64,000 bases of DNA from M269 sp964640795 (lineage in GTDB: Bacteria > Pseudomonadota > Gammaproteobacteria > Enterobacterales > Alteromonadaceae), in the NCBI GenBank assembly GCA_964640795.1, contig CAZXIN010000013.1, positions 1 to 64,000 on the forward strand, in the 5' to 3' direction. A program made the translations under genes and the position numbers. Numbering within the stretch: position 1 is the first letter of the stretch; each line of letters starts with the position of its first letter. Under the pieces are notes generated by a model, which saw only the letters and a list, made by a program, of their open reading frames with translations, was not told the DNA's origin and did no database searches. Shown here piece after piece: positions 37,894 through 45,871 of the stretch.

Positions 37894-38622
37894 TTACTCA
37901 GCTTCAACGAAATCGTCTTGTTCTGCTTGAACTTCAAGGTTTTGCTCACGGCCATTGTTTATCGCGCCTGCAGCAGAGTCCAAGTATAATTGAACAGCTC
38001 GAATTGCATCATCGTTACCAGGGATAATGTAATCAACACCATCAGGGTTTGAGTTAGTATCAACAACAGAAACAACCGGAATACCTAAGTTACGAGCTTC
38101 TTTAATCGCAATATGTTCATGGTCAGCATCAACAACAAACAAGCAATCAGGAAGACCGCCCATATCTTTGATACCACCTAAGCTACTTTCAAGCTTAGCC
38201 ATTTCACGCTGAAGCATAAGTACTTCTTTCTTCGTTAGCTTTTCAAATGTGCCATCTTGAGATTGCTGTTCTAAATCTTTCAAACGCTTAATCGACTGAC
38301 GTACTGTTTTCCAGTTAGTTAACATACCACCTAACCAACGCTTGTTAACATAGTACTGGTCACATTTCATTGCGGCTTCTTTAACAGGATCACTTGCCGC
38401 ACGCTTTGTACCTACGAACAAAACTTTACCTTTTTTAGCAGCTACGCCACCAAGGAAGTCAAGTGCTGAGTTAAACAAAGGCACCGTTTTTTCTAGGTTA
38501 ATGATGTGAACTTTGTTTCTAGCGCCAAAAATGAAAGGCTTCATTTTTGGGTTCCAGTAACGTGTTTGGTGTCCGAAGTGAACACCCGCTTGCAACATAT
38601 CGCGCATGGATACATTTGCCAT
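37894..38622 (-). CDS. rpsB: 30S ribosomal protein S2
   Basis: S2 binds the 30S head-body junction and S1. The 242 residues match E. coli (241). MRDMLQAGVHFGHQTRYWNP and the PDCLFVVDADHEHIAI block identify it. GAGGA precedes the ATG. Expression should be limited by S2 itself acting on the long leader described next (known in E. coli, inferred here). Confidence 0.98.
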   Translation of the reverse strand: MANVSMRDMLQAGVHFGHQTRYWNPKMKPFIFGARNKVHIINLEKTVPLFNSALDFLGGVAAKKGKVLFVGTKRAASDPVKEAAMKCDQYYVNKRWLGGMLTNWKTVRQSIKRLKDLEQQSQDGTFEKLTKKEVLMLQREMAKLESSLGGIKDMGGLPDCLFVVDADHEHIAIKEARNLGIPVVSVVDTNSNPDGVDYIIPGNDDAIRAVQLYLDSAAGAINNGREQNLEVQAEQDDFVEAE

Positions 38623-38773
38623 AATTTAATTCCTCATAAATGGGGTTAAGCCTCCATATATCCCGGTTTTCGATCCCAATAGTTATTTGACTACAAAGAC
38701 ACCCCGAAAATCGTGACGATATATGTGTGTATTAACAAGTTTTTAAACAAATCTAAGACAACCTTAAATTTGA
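38623..38773 (-). promoter_or_regulatory. long rpsB 5' leader, candidate S2 autoregulatory RNA
   Basis: The region from the predicted transcription start to the rpsB ATG is about 150 nt. On the minus strand CGATTTTCG (about 38707-38715) can pair with CGAAAACCG (about 38664-38672) through one mismatch, forming a long hairpin upstream of TGGAGGCTTAACCCC and the GAGGA ribosome site. In gammaproteobacteria S2 represses rpsB-tsf through a conserved leader; the structure here is only inferred. Confidence 0.5.
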
Positions 38774-38780
38774 GCGGCGC

Positions 38781-38809
38781 TTTATATCATGGGCTATGCC
38801 TTAACTCAA
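38781..38809 (-). promoter_or_regulatory. sigma70 promoter of rpsB
   Basis: Minus-strand TTGAGT (38804-38809) and TATAAA (38781-38786) are 17 bp apart and followed by the G+C-rich discriminator GCGCCGCTC. This suggests growth-rate/stringent control as for the tRNA promoter. A similar GCGCCGC discriminator-like string recurs at 38881-38889 next to CATATA, a possible weaker second promoter. Confidence 0.75.
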
Positions 38810-38908
38810 GGAAAACCAGCAAAAATGCCAATCAACAATGGGAAGCTTACTATCATGTTTCCTATATTACACCTATACACTGCGGCGCTATATGGATAAA
38901 ATAACGTG

Positions 38909-38935
38909 TTGACGTTAATAAAACTCTCGTAAATT
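38909..38935 (+). promoter_or_regulatory. weak promoter candidate for map-glnD
   Basis: TTGACG (38909-38914) with TAAATT (38930-38935) at a 15-bp spacing, which is short. It is the best candidate I see before map on the plus strand. Confidence 0.3.
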
Positions 38936-38987
38936 CATATTTTTATGAAAACGAGGAACTAAAGCATTCAGATTTTGGAGAGCAAGT

Positions 38988-39779
38988 TTGGCTATCACGA
39001 TTAAAACACCGGAAGAAATTGAACTCATGAGAATAGCTGGTCGATTAGCAGCTGATGTTTTAGAGATGATCGGCCCATATGTGGTTAAAGGTGCCACAAC
39101 AAATGAACTCAATGATAGGTGTCATGATTATATCGTGAATCATCAAGGTGCGATCCCTGCCCCTCTCAATTACGGCTCTCCCCCTTTCCCTAAATCGGTA
39201 TGTACGTCAGTTAATCATGTTATATGCCATGGAATACCTAGCGATAAAATATTAAAAGACGGTGACAGTGTTAATATCGATGTGACTGTAATTAAGGATG
39301 GATATCACGGCGACACATCTAAAATGTTTGTTGTTGGTAAACCTTCTATTTTGACAGAACGACTCATCAAAGTAACTCAAGAGTGTCTTTATAAAGGTAT
39401 TAAGATGGTTAAGCCTGGTGTCCAGCTAGGTGATATTGGTCATGCAATACAGAAACACGCTGAACAATACAAATACTCTGTTGTAAGAGAATATTGTGGT
39501 CACGGCATTGGTGCTGTTTTTCATGAAGAGCCTCAAATATTGCATTATGGGCAACCCAATACTGGTGAGATTATCAAAGAAGGGATGTGTTTCACCATCG
39601 AGCCAATGATAAACGCAGGTAAACGATACTCAAAGCTAATGAAAGACAATTGGACAGTTGTGACTAAAGATAGAAGCTTAAGTGCCCAATGGGAACACAC
39701 ATTATTGGTCACTAGTCATGGTTGCGAAGTACTCACTCTCAGGCCTGACGAAGAGCTTCCTCGTGTAATCACACACTAG
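38988..39779 (+). CDS. map: type I methionine aminopeptidase
   Basis: Removes the initiator Met from nascent proteins using a dinuclear metal site. The 263 residues match E. coli (264). The metal ligands lie in NIDVTVIKDGYHGDTSKMF (two Asp), the GHGIG His, TIEPMI (Glu) and the late WEHTLLVT Glu. The start is TTG with GGAG 7 nt upstream, giving MAITIKTPEEIE, the usual N terminus. It diverges from rpsB, the conserved arrangement, and leads into glnD. Confidence 0.97.
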   Translation: MAITIKTPEEIELMRIAGRLAADVLEMIGPYVVKGATTNELNDRCHDYIVNHQGAIPAPLNYGSPPFPKSVCTSVNHVICHGIPSDKILKDGDSVNIDVTVIKDGYHGDTSKMFVVGKPSILTERLIKVTQECLYKGIKMVKPGVQLGDIGHAIQKHAEQYKYSVVREYCGHGIGAVFHEEPQILHYGQPNTGEIIKEGMCFTIEPMINAGKRYSKLMKDNWTVVTKDRSLSAQWEHTLLVTSHGCEVLTLRPDEELPRVITH

Positions 39780-39791
39780 AACGATAACGCG

Positions 39792-42437
39792 ATGTCAATT
39801 TCATTAGTAGATTTGCAGAGCCAAATCGAGCAGTTAACGTCTATAAACGATATCGCCGGCTTTAAAGCTTGCGTAAAAAAGAGTTACCAATGGCTCGACG
39901 AAGCGTTTGATACAGAGGATATTACTAACTTAGTCATTGGTCGAGCGACCTTTGTAGATTCTCTGATTAACAAAAGCTGGGATCTATGTGGTCTTGGCGA
40001 TGCACCGAAACTAAGCCTTATTGCTGTTGGAGGTTATGGTAGAGGACATTTAATGCCTTATTCAGACGTAGATTTACTTATCTTATCTGAAAAGTCGTTA
40101 ACTAAATCTTACGAAGAAAAACTAAGCAGTTGGATCACTTTTCTTTGGGATATTGGCCTTGATATAGGGCAATCTGTTAGGACGATTAAAGAGACAATAA
40201 AGCAAGCTAAGAAAGATATTACTATTGCTACCAATCTCGTGGAGTCACGTCTACTTAACGGGTGTCAATTAACGTTTAATGAATTACAAAAACAAATCCA
40301 TAGTCGGCAGTTTTGGGACAGCAAGGCATTTTTCATTGCTAAATACGACGAACAACGCCAACGCCACAGTAAGTTCAATGACACGTCGTACAACCTTGAA
40401 CCAAATATAAAAGAGAATCCCGGCTGCTTGCGCGATATACAAAACATTGGTTGGGTAGCAAAGAAACACTTTAAAGTATTTCATGGGCAAGAATTGATTG
40501 AGCACGGTTATTTTACCAAAAATGAATTTGATGAACTTTTGGAGTGTCGCTCAAACCTCTGGCGTATAAGATTTGCCTTACATATGCACGTTGGCAGAAA
40601 TGAAAATAGGTTGTTATTCGATTATCAGTCTGCCGTAGCCCAAAAATTAGGGTTTGGTGATGAAGGCAAATCATCAGTTGAAAAAATGATGAAGAGCTTC
40701 TTTCGCATTGTTAGGCGTATATCTGAACTTAACAACATGCTTTTGCAACTCTTTAGACAAGACATACTTGCCTTAAGCGTCAAAGAGAGATCAACAATAA
40801 ATGAAGACTATGAAATATTAGATACGTTGATCGCTGCAAAACATGAAAACGTTTTCAATAGTCCAGAAAAGATTTTGCAGTTTTTTGCTCTCATAGCACA
40901 ATCACCATCCATTACTGGACTTCACTCTTCTAGCTTACGTTTGCTTCGTCAGGCTCGTAGAAAATTTAATACAACTTACTTCTCTGAAAGAGAAGAATGT
41001 CGTTCATTGTTTATGCACTTAATCCAGCTCCCTGACTTTTTTAGGCTAAGCTGGGATTTGATGTATAAACACGGCATCATGCAAGCTTATTTGTCTCAGT
41101 GGGATCACATCGTTGGTATGATGCAGTTTGACCTGTTCCATGCTTATACCGTTGACGAACATACTCATCGTTTAATCAAGAACATCTATCAATATTCTCA
41201 AGATATCCCCAACCACCCCTTCCCTCGCTGTCGTAGAATGATGTTAAATGTCGACAAACCAGAATTGTTATTTATTGCGGGTATTTTCCATGACATTGCA
41301 AAAGGTAGGAACGGTGACCACTCAACTTTAGGTGCTGCAGATGTCACCACATTCTGCCTTGAACATGGTATCTCAGAAAAAGACACTAAGTTAATTAGTT
41401 GGTTGGTTGAGCAACACCTTCTCATGTCAGTAGTCGCCCAACGCAGAGATATCTACGATCCAGACGTTATAAATGACTTTGCCTCAAAGGTACGTAATAA
41501 AAACAACCTCAATCACCTTTACATGCTCACACTTGCAGATATTAGAGCAACGAACCAAAACCTATGGAATGATTGGAAGTCTTCACTTTTACGAGAGTTA
41601 TATTTAATGACGCGTAAAGCTCTCGAAGAAGGTTTGGAGAATAAAGTCGATTTGCAAGACCGTATTGTTGAACACAAGCAACTTGCAATACAGGCCCTTA
41701 CCGAAAGAGGCTATACATCTGAGGTTATTGAAGAGTTATGGCAGCGCTTTGATGACAGCTATTTCATTCGATTCAAATCAGCTCAACTTTCATGGCATGC
41801 AGATGTTATTTTACAACGAGAGATGGTAGACGATGATAGTCTAGTGGTTGACTTAAATGAAAAGACATCAAAAGCAGGCACCGAAGTCCTTATATACGGC
41901 AAGAACAGGCCCAACCTATTTGCACAAGTTGCTTCGGTGCTCGACAGTCGGAATTGCTCTATCCATGACGCTAACATTATGAGCACACAAGACGGCTACG
42001 TTTTTGATACCTTCGTTATCTTGGAACAAAACGGAGATCGCATTGACTCAAGCAACCGCATGTCCAACCTAAAAGAGGCTATTCATAGCCAATTGAATAA
42101 ACCCGGTGAACAGCACAAAAACCAAAGGCGTATGTCGAGACGTATGCGTCATTTAAAAGTCCCAACTAAGATGCGGTTTTTCACCAATCAATCAGACATG
42201 ACATTACTTGAGCTTGAGGCACTTGACTCGCCTGGCCTACTAGCTCGTATTAGTGAACAATTCGTTAAACTTGAATTTGATTTACATATGGCAAAGATTA
42301 GTACGATAGGTGAAAGAGCAGAAGATTTATTTATTTTAACAAACTCAGAACAATCAGCACTTACTCAAGATCAACAGGTCTTGTTAAGAACGGAGTTAAA
42401 AAATGCTTTGGATAAAGAATCTATCTCTCTAAGTTAG
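39792..42437 (+). CDS. glnD: bifunctional uridylyltransferase / uridylyl-removing enzyme
   Basis: GlnD senses glutamine and adds or removes UMP on PII proteins, controlling nitrogen assimilation. The 881 residues match E. coli (890). The nucleotidyltransferase motif GGYGRGHLMPYSD then DLL contains the catalytic Asp pair near residues 92-94; the HD hydrolase motif is FHDIAKGRNGDHS near 505; two ACT domains lie at about 700-780 and 805-881. A 12-bp gap separates it from map. Confidence 0.97.
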   Translation: MSISLVDLQSQIEQLTSINDIAGFKACVKKSYQWLDEAFDTEDITNLVIGRATFVDSLINKSWDLCGLGDAPKLSLIAVGGYGRGHLMPYSDVDLLILSEKSLTKSYEEKLSSWITFLWDIGLDIGQSVRTIKETIKQAKKDITIATNLVESRLLNGCQLTFNELQKQIHSRQFWDSKAFFIAKYDEQRQRHSKFNDTSYNLEPNIKENPGCLRDIQNIGWVAKKHFKVFHGQELIEHGYFTKNEFDELLECRSNLWRIRFALHMHVGRNENRLLFDYQSAVAQKLGFGDEGKSSVEKMMKSFFRIVRRISELNNMLLQLFRQDILALSVKERSTINEDYEILDTLIAAKHENVFNSPEKILQFFALIAQSPSITGLHSSSLRLLRQARRKFNTTYFSEREECRSLFMHLIQLPDFFRLSWDLMYKHGIMQAYLSQWDHIVGMMQFDLFHAYTVDEHTHRLIKNIYQYSQDIPNHPFPRCRRMMLNVDKPELLFIAGIFHDIAKGRNGDHSTLGAADVTTFCLEHGISEKDTKLISWLVEQHLLMSVVAQRRDIYDPDVINDFASKVRNKNNLNHLYMLTLADIRATNQNLWNDWKSSLLRELYLMTRKALEEGLENKVDLQDRIVEHKQLAIQALTERGYTSEVIEELWQRFDDSYFIRFKSAQLSWHADVILQREMVDDDSLVVDLNEKTSKAGTEVLIYGKNRPNLFAQVASVLDSRNCSIHDANIMSTQDGYVFDTFVILEQNGDRIDSSNRMSNLKEAIHSQLNKPGEQHKNQRRMSRRMRHLKVPTKMRFFTNQSDMTLLELEALDSPGLLARISEQFVKLEFDLHMAKISTIGERAEDLFILTNSEQSALTQDQQVLLRTELKNALDKESISLS

Positions 42438-42479
42438 AGCTGATGCCTCCAATTCTTAAGGGGCATCAACCCTATGCCT

Positions 42480-42923
42480 TTAAAGCGTATTAAGAATCCC
42501 TGAAACCCAATCTACAACATCTTTTTCAGGCTCAAGTGTCTCGATAGCATCAACTTCAAGCAATGGTGATGCAGCTTTACCTTGTAACTCCTCAAGAAGT
42601 TCAAAGACTTGCTTTCCAGCGCCACAATAAGTATCACCATAACTACTATCACCTAGCGCTGCGACAGCAAATGGCTTTTGTCCCATCAAAGGGAATGCGT
42701 CACGCAGATCCATGACAAAAAACTCGATATTAGGCGGTAAATCGCCCTGCCCCGTCGTCGACGTAATAAACAGTGGAAATTCAGCTGATTTAAAATCATC
42801 AACTGTTGGATCGTCGACAATATCTGCTTGGTGATTCGAAGCATCTACATGTTTTTTAACTTCTTCAGCCACATGTTGAGCATTACCATACACAGACCCA
42901 ACAAAAATACTTAACTTTGCCAT
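42480..42923 (-). CDS. yqcA: MioC/YqcA-type flavodoxin
   Basis: A 147-residue short-chain flavodoxin. The FMN phosphate loop reads SVYGNAQHVA near residue 10, and the isoalloxazine loops are STTGQGDLPPNI and GDSSYGDTYCGAG. It carries single electrons to unidentified partners. It overlaps the end of truC by 13 bp; truC-yqcA is the same pair as in E. coli, which is why I use that symbol rather than mioC. Confidence 0.88.
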   Translation of the reverse strand: MAKLSIFVGSVYGNAQHVAEEVKKHVDASNHQADIVDDPTVDDFKSAEFPLFITSTTGQGDLPPNIEFFVMDLRDAFPLMGQKPFAVAALGDSSYGDTYCGAGKQVFELLEELQGKAASPLLEVDAIETLEPEKDVVDWVSGILNTL

Positions 42924-43675
42924 CGTTCGACATTACTCCGTAATTCTTTAAATTGCTCATCACACCACCCCCACTTTTCCAAAGTCGACTGAAATCGCGG
43001 ATCAAGTGGCGCATGAATATCTAGTACTAAAGCACTTTTTGGATGTGTTAGCCTAAGGGAAACTGCGGTCAATGCAAGCCCTTTAAACGAATAGGTATCC
43101 CTAATAAATTGATTTTGTTTCCCGTCACCATGCGTGGTGTCCCCCATAATAGGGTGTCTAATATGAGCCATATGACGCCTGAGCTGATGCTTACGTCCTG
43201 TTTTAGGTTGCAATTTAACGAGAGATACTCGAGCACTATTGTACCGACCGACAGCGTGAGGAAGTTCGAACGAATCCATAGTCACATAGTTCGTCATTGC
43301 CGGCTGTGGCTCTTTATTTTGCGAAGCTTTTTTATCGGCAATTTTATCTAGCTTCTCTTTTAACGCATACTCAATAACATCACGCTCGTTGGTGTACCCC
43401 CTCAATATCGCTAGGTATTGCTTTTGGATTTTATTCTCAGCAAAATCCTGAGATAAAACACGCGCAACCTCACTTGATAAAGCGAACAAGAGCACACCAC
43501 TAGTCGGTTTATCCAGTCTATGAACTGTATAGACATGTTTCCCAATCTGATCTCTGACCATTTGCATTGCAAATTGTGTCTCATGCCTGTCAATCATACT
43601 GCGATGCACTAAAAGACCGGGTGGTTTGTCAATAGCAACAATGTGCTCATCCTGATATAAAATATCTAAACTCAA
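42911..43675 (-). CDS. truC: tRNA pseudouridine(65) synthase TruC
   Basis: RluA-family pseudouridine synthase modifying U65 of some tRNAs. The 254 residues match E. coli (260). The catalytic motif HRLDKPTSG contains Asp55; the N-terminal VAIDKPPGLLVHRS and the late KTGRKHQLRRHMAH are typical of the family. The start is TTG with GGGAG 7 nt upstream. TruC rather than RluA/RluC is favoured by length, the lack of an S4 domain and the yqcA/syd neighbourhood. Confidence 0.92.
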   Translation of the reverse strand: MSLDILYQDEHIVAIDKPPGLLVHRSMIDRHETQFAMQMVRDQIGKHVYTVHRLDKPTSGVLLFALSSEVARVLSQDFAENKIQKQYLAILRGYTNERDVIEYALKEKLDKIADKKASQNKEPQPAMTNYVTMDSFELPHAVGRYNSARVSLVKLQPKTGRKHQLRRHMAHIRHPIMGDTTHGDGKQNQFIRDTYSFKGLALTAVSLRLTHPKSALVLDIHAPLDPRFQSTLEKWGWCDEQFKELRSNVERWQS

Positions 43676-43724
43676 GCAGAAACTCCCGAAGGCCGATTAT
43701 AAACGCATTTGTTGGCCTCAATCC

Positions 43725-43777
43725 TAGGGTTTGTAGACCTTTGTGTATAAATTGTGTACAAAGGTCTACTAACCCTA
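43725..43777. repeat. 20-bp inverted repeat in the truC/DUF3549 divergent region
   Basis: Arms at 43725-43744 and 43758-43777 are complementary at 19 of 20 positions around a 13-bp spacer. It lies 50 bp upstream of the truC start and 68 bp upstream of the DUF3549 start. Because both genes point away, it is not a gene-end terminator; it may be an operator, a leader hairpin or a small mobile relic. Confidence 0.7.
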
Positions 43778-43795
43778 AGCACGTGCAATTTGAGT

Positions 43796-43833
43796 TTGCT
43801 CAAGTATAATTCTCAGCTTCTATTATTGAGCAA
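43796..43833 (+). promoter_or_regulatory. candidate -10 of DUF3549 within an inverted repeat
   Basis: TATAAT (43805-43810) lies 35 bp before the DUF3549 ATG. TTGCTCAA (43796-43803) and TTGAGCAA (43826-43833) flank it as an 8-bp inverted repeat, a layout that could let a repressor cover the start region. No good -35 is visible. Confidence 0.4.
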
Positions 43834-43844
43834 GCGCTCAAAGC

Positions 43845-44879
43845 ATGAAGAATAACATGACCTCTATTAGTACATTAAGCGAATTTCTGCAGCAGGCGGG
43901 AACCGAATATCGAGTATATGATATCGGTCGAGGCATTCGCTATTTATCAGAGCAAGTATTTGCTGATATCGAACATGGTAGGCGACCATACCCTTTTCCC
44001 AGACAAGCTCATGCTTGGTTAGGCATTGTATTTTGGAATAAGAATCTCTCTAACGAGCACTATCTATGGTTCTTAAAATTTGCCCTTGATGAAACATCGA
44101 CCTTAATCAATGGCCCTCGGGATCACTTCCTTCACTTAGTTGTTGAGGCACTCGAAAAAGAAACTAATAACAACTCAGATACTTTATCGAAAGTCGAAAA
44201 CCCTTATAGCTTTGTCCCAAGTCAACAAACTCTGGCTGACTTCAATGCGCTGACCAAAGTAGAGTTGGGTATAGCGCCATCGACATATTACCAAGAGACA
44301 ATACGTTTTTTAAAAGCGCCGTCGGTAATGAACTGGCAACAACTATCAACACAGGGGCTGGCAGATTTTTGCTCAAGGCTTCAAGATGCTAGCAATGGTC
44401 AATTACTGATACAAACCTACCCCCAGTTAGCACCTGTGGTACAAAATAGTTTATTGTCTTCTTTAGAGAATTATCAACTCGATGAAACACTTGCACTAAC
44501 ATTAGTCGCCTATGCAAAGTCTAACCCAGAAGATGCCAACCTGATGGCTTTAACACTGAGAGCATTAGCGCAATCTCAGCACCACTCTATCGTGCAAAGC
44601 TATGTTATGGACGTAATTAAAAATAAGGTGGCAATAGACATCAACATTTTATCTGTCATTGTTGCAAGGCATTGGCAGTTGCTTATTGATGAACCCATAT
44701 TAACCTTATTACTTGAACGTGCTGCTACCATTAATATGGAAGTGTGTGCGGGCTTGTATAAGGATCTTGTCATGATCCCTTTGATGCGACAGCGCATGCT
44801 TAATGTTTTAAATAGAGAGACAAAAAACAAGGCACTGGCTGAATGTTTAATCCAACTTAGAGGGGAGTTTGTAAGGTGA
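43845..44879 (+). CDS. DUF3549 family protein
   Basis: A 344-residue soluble protein, mostly alpha-helical with HEAT-like spacing in its second half. The N terminus SEFLQQAGTEYRVYDIGRGI and the LGIVFWNK block are what I recognise as DUF3549, a gammaproteobacterial family without assigned function. A second possible start (MTSI, 43857) exists. It overlaps the DUF3301 gene by 4 bp. The DUF3549-DUF3301 pair next to truC is a conserved arrangement in Alteromonadales/Vibrio-type genomes as far as I recall. Confidence 0.85.
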   Translation: MKNNMTSISTLSEFLQQAGTEYRVYDIGRGIRYLSEQVFADIEHGRRPYPFPRQAHAWLGIVFWNKNLSNEHYLWFLKFALDETSTLINGPRDHFLHLVVEALEKETNNNSDTLSKVENPYSFVPSQQTLADFNALTKVELGIAPSTYYQETIRFLKAPSVMNWQQLSTQGLADFCSRLQDASNGQLLIQTYPQLAPVVQNSLLSSLENYQLDETLALTLVAYAKSNPEDANLMALTLRALAQSQHHSIVQSYVMDVIKNKVAIDINILSVIVARHWQLLIDEPILTLLLERAATINMEVCAGLYKDLVMIPLMRQRMLNVLNRETKNKALAECLIQLRGEFVR

Positions 44880-45181
44880 CACTGAGCGACATAATCGTTT
44901 TGCTTGTTGTAACAGTCATTATTTTCCAGTTCTGGCGAGTAAGGGAGATTGCAGAAAAAGCGAAAAGCTACCTTAATCAATACTGTGATGAACATGATTT
45001 GCAATTCATTGCTGTTGCTAGGCATAAAACACAGTTAACTACGGTCAAAGGAAAATTAGACTGGCGGTGTATATTTCGTTTTGAATTTTCGTCAAACGGA
45101 GAAGATGCTTACGTCGGTACACTAACTATGGAAGGGTTAAATATCACTAAAACAGATATGCCAGCTTATCGAATTAATTAA
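44876..45181 (+). CDS. DUF3301 family membrane-anchored protein
   Basis: A 101-residue protein with one N-terminal membrane helix (about residues 4-21) and a small basic cytosolic domain with conserved WRCIFRFEFSSNGEDAY. The GTG start overlaps the upstream stop (GTGA), so translation is coupled. DUF3301 has no known function. A perfect 12-bp hairpin follows. Confidence 0.85.
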   Translation: MTLSDIIVLLVVTVIIFQFWRVREIAEKAKSYLNQYCDEHDLQFIAVARHKTQLTTVKGKLDWRCIFRFEFSSNGEDAYVGTLTMEGLNITKTDMPAYRIN

Positions 45182-45191
45182 GTCGCTCTGA

Positions 45192-45658
45192 GATAAATTA
45201 AAGGCGCATAAAATGCGCCTTTAAATAAGTAATTAACAATTCCTTTTTTGCTATCCTTATTTCTTATACTTCCTGTATAAGACGCAGTTCATGCGTGTCC
45301 AATCCTTTATCCATTTATATTGCTTCCATTGCAGCAACATCCCGCTTCCATTAAATATCCATAACTATTGTTTCTTAAACTTCCCGTCTAAGCTGCTCTC
45401 CCTGAGCACATACCCTTCCATCCTCCTTAAGATCGTCTCCATTTTAACGATATTCTTCATCCTGAAGTTGTCCTATTTCCTTACATCCTCTTATAACTCA
45501 TCTTTCCTAGATAAGGCGCTAACCCTTTGCGTGTTCCATTTATCTATCCCTAACTACTTCCTTTTTGTAGTAACTTATCCTTAAGCTGTCCATCATTTCT
45601 TAACGTGCGATCCATCATGCTTCTGGTTAATCTTCCTGATTCGTTAACTCCCTGTGAC
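45192..45658 (-). ncRNA. csrB: CsrB/RsmZ-family CsrA-sequestering RNA
   Basis: The minus strand of this interval carries 29 GGA trinucleotides by hand count, about half as AGGA, while the plus strand has none; about five would be expected by chance. Many sit in loops of short hairpins: loop AGGAA at 45263-45281, 45500-45512 and 45629-45641, AGGGA at 45395-45407, GGA at 45455-45467, AGGA at 45574-45585. The predicted 5' end GTCACAGGGAG closely resembles the E. coli CsrB start GTCGACAGGGAG, and a hairpin ends the 3' side. E. coli csrB lies between syd and yqcC-truC; here it lies between truC/DUF3301 and syd. Such RNAs bind many CsrA dimers and relieve CsrA repression. Length about 467 nt; exact ends are inferred. 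Confidence 0.88.
45198..45224. terminator. shared terminator of DUF3301 (+) and the CsrB-like RNA (-)
   Basis: TTAAAGGCGCAT (45198-45209) and ATGCGCCTTTAA (45213-45224) are perfectly complementary around an AAA loop. T-rich flanks occur on both strands (TTTAAATAAG on plus, TTTAATTTATC on minus), consistent with a bidirectional terminator. Confidence 0.8.
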
Positions 45659-45665
45659 AGGTACA

Positions 45666-45671
45666 AAGATA
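45666..45671 (-). promoter_or_regulatory. -10 element of the CsrB-like RNA
   Basis: TATCTT on the minus strand ends 7 nt before the predicted first base (45658). At 17-bp spacing the -35 is ACAGAT, which is not consensus, as expected for an activator-dependent promoter. Confidence 0.45.
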
Positions 45672-45826
45672 CGCGAGTTACTTAAAATATCTGTTCAATA
45701 AACAAACAAAGAACTCACTCAAATATTAGTGAAGTGACAAATGCGTGATAAATTCGTTATAAAACAATGTAGTGTGGATACTTGTAAGAAGCGTAAGTAA
45801 AGAAGGAACTAGTAAAACCTACATCA

Positions 45827-45846
45827 ATGTACGATATATCGTACAT
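45827..45846. promoter_or_regulatory. GacA/UvrY-box-like palindrome upstream of the CsrB-like RNA
   Basis: ATGTACGATA-TATCGTACAT is a perfect 20-bp palindrome. Its core TGTACG-N6-CGTACA differs from the GacA upstream element TGTAAG-N6-CTTACA at one base per half-site. It is centred about 178 bp upstream of the predicted RNA start, the distance typical for Gac/Rsm RNAs. A single perfect half-site TGTAAG occurs at 45783-45788. Binding by a GacA homologue is inferred. Confidence 0.65.
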
Positions 45847-45871
45847 CAAACATAGCCAAACACTTACTCCT

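Noticed and set aside
45291..45584. 97-codon plus-strand open frame between DUF3301 and the GNAT gene
   Set aside because: The product is a low-complexity string of Leu/Ser/Phe/Pro caused by the repeated TTCCT/TCC strings; no ribosome site; the opposite strand explains the sequence as a CsrB-like RNA.
45192..45658. CRISPR-like array suggested by many short repeated TTCCT/TCC units
   Set aside because: The units are 5-19 bp, irregularly spaced and variable in stem sequence; there are no constant repeats of 24-40 bp and no cas genes.
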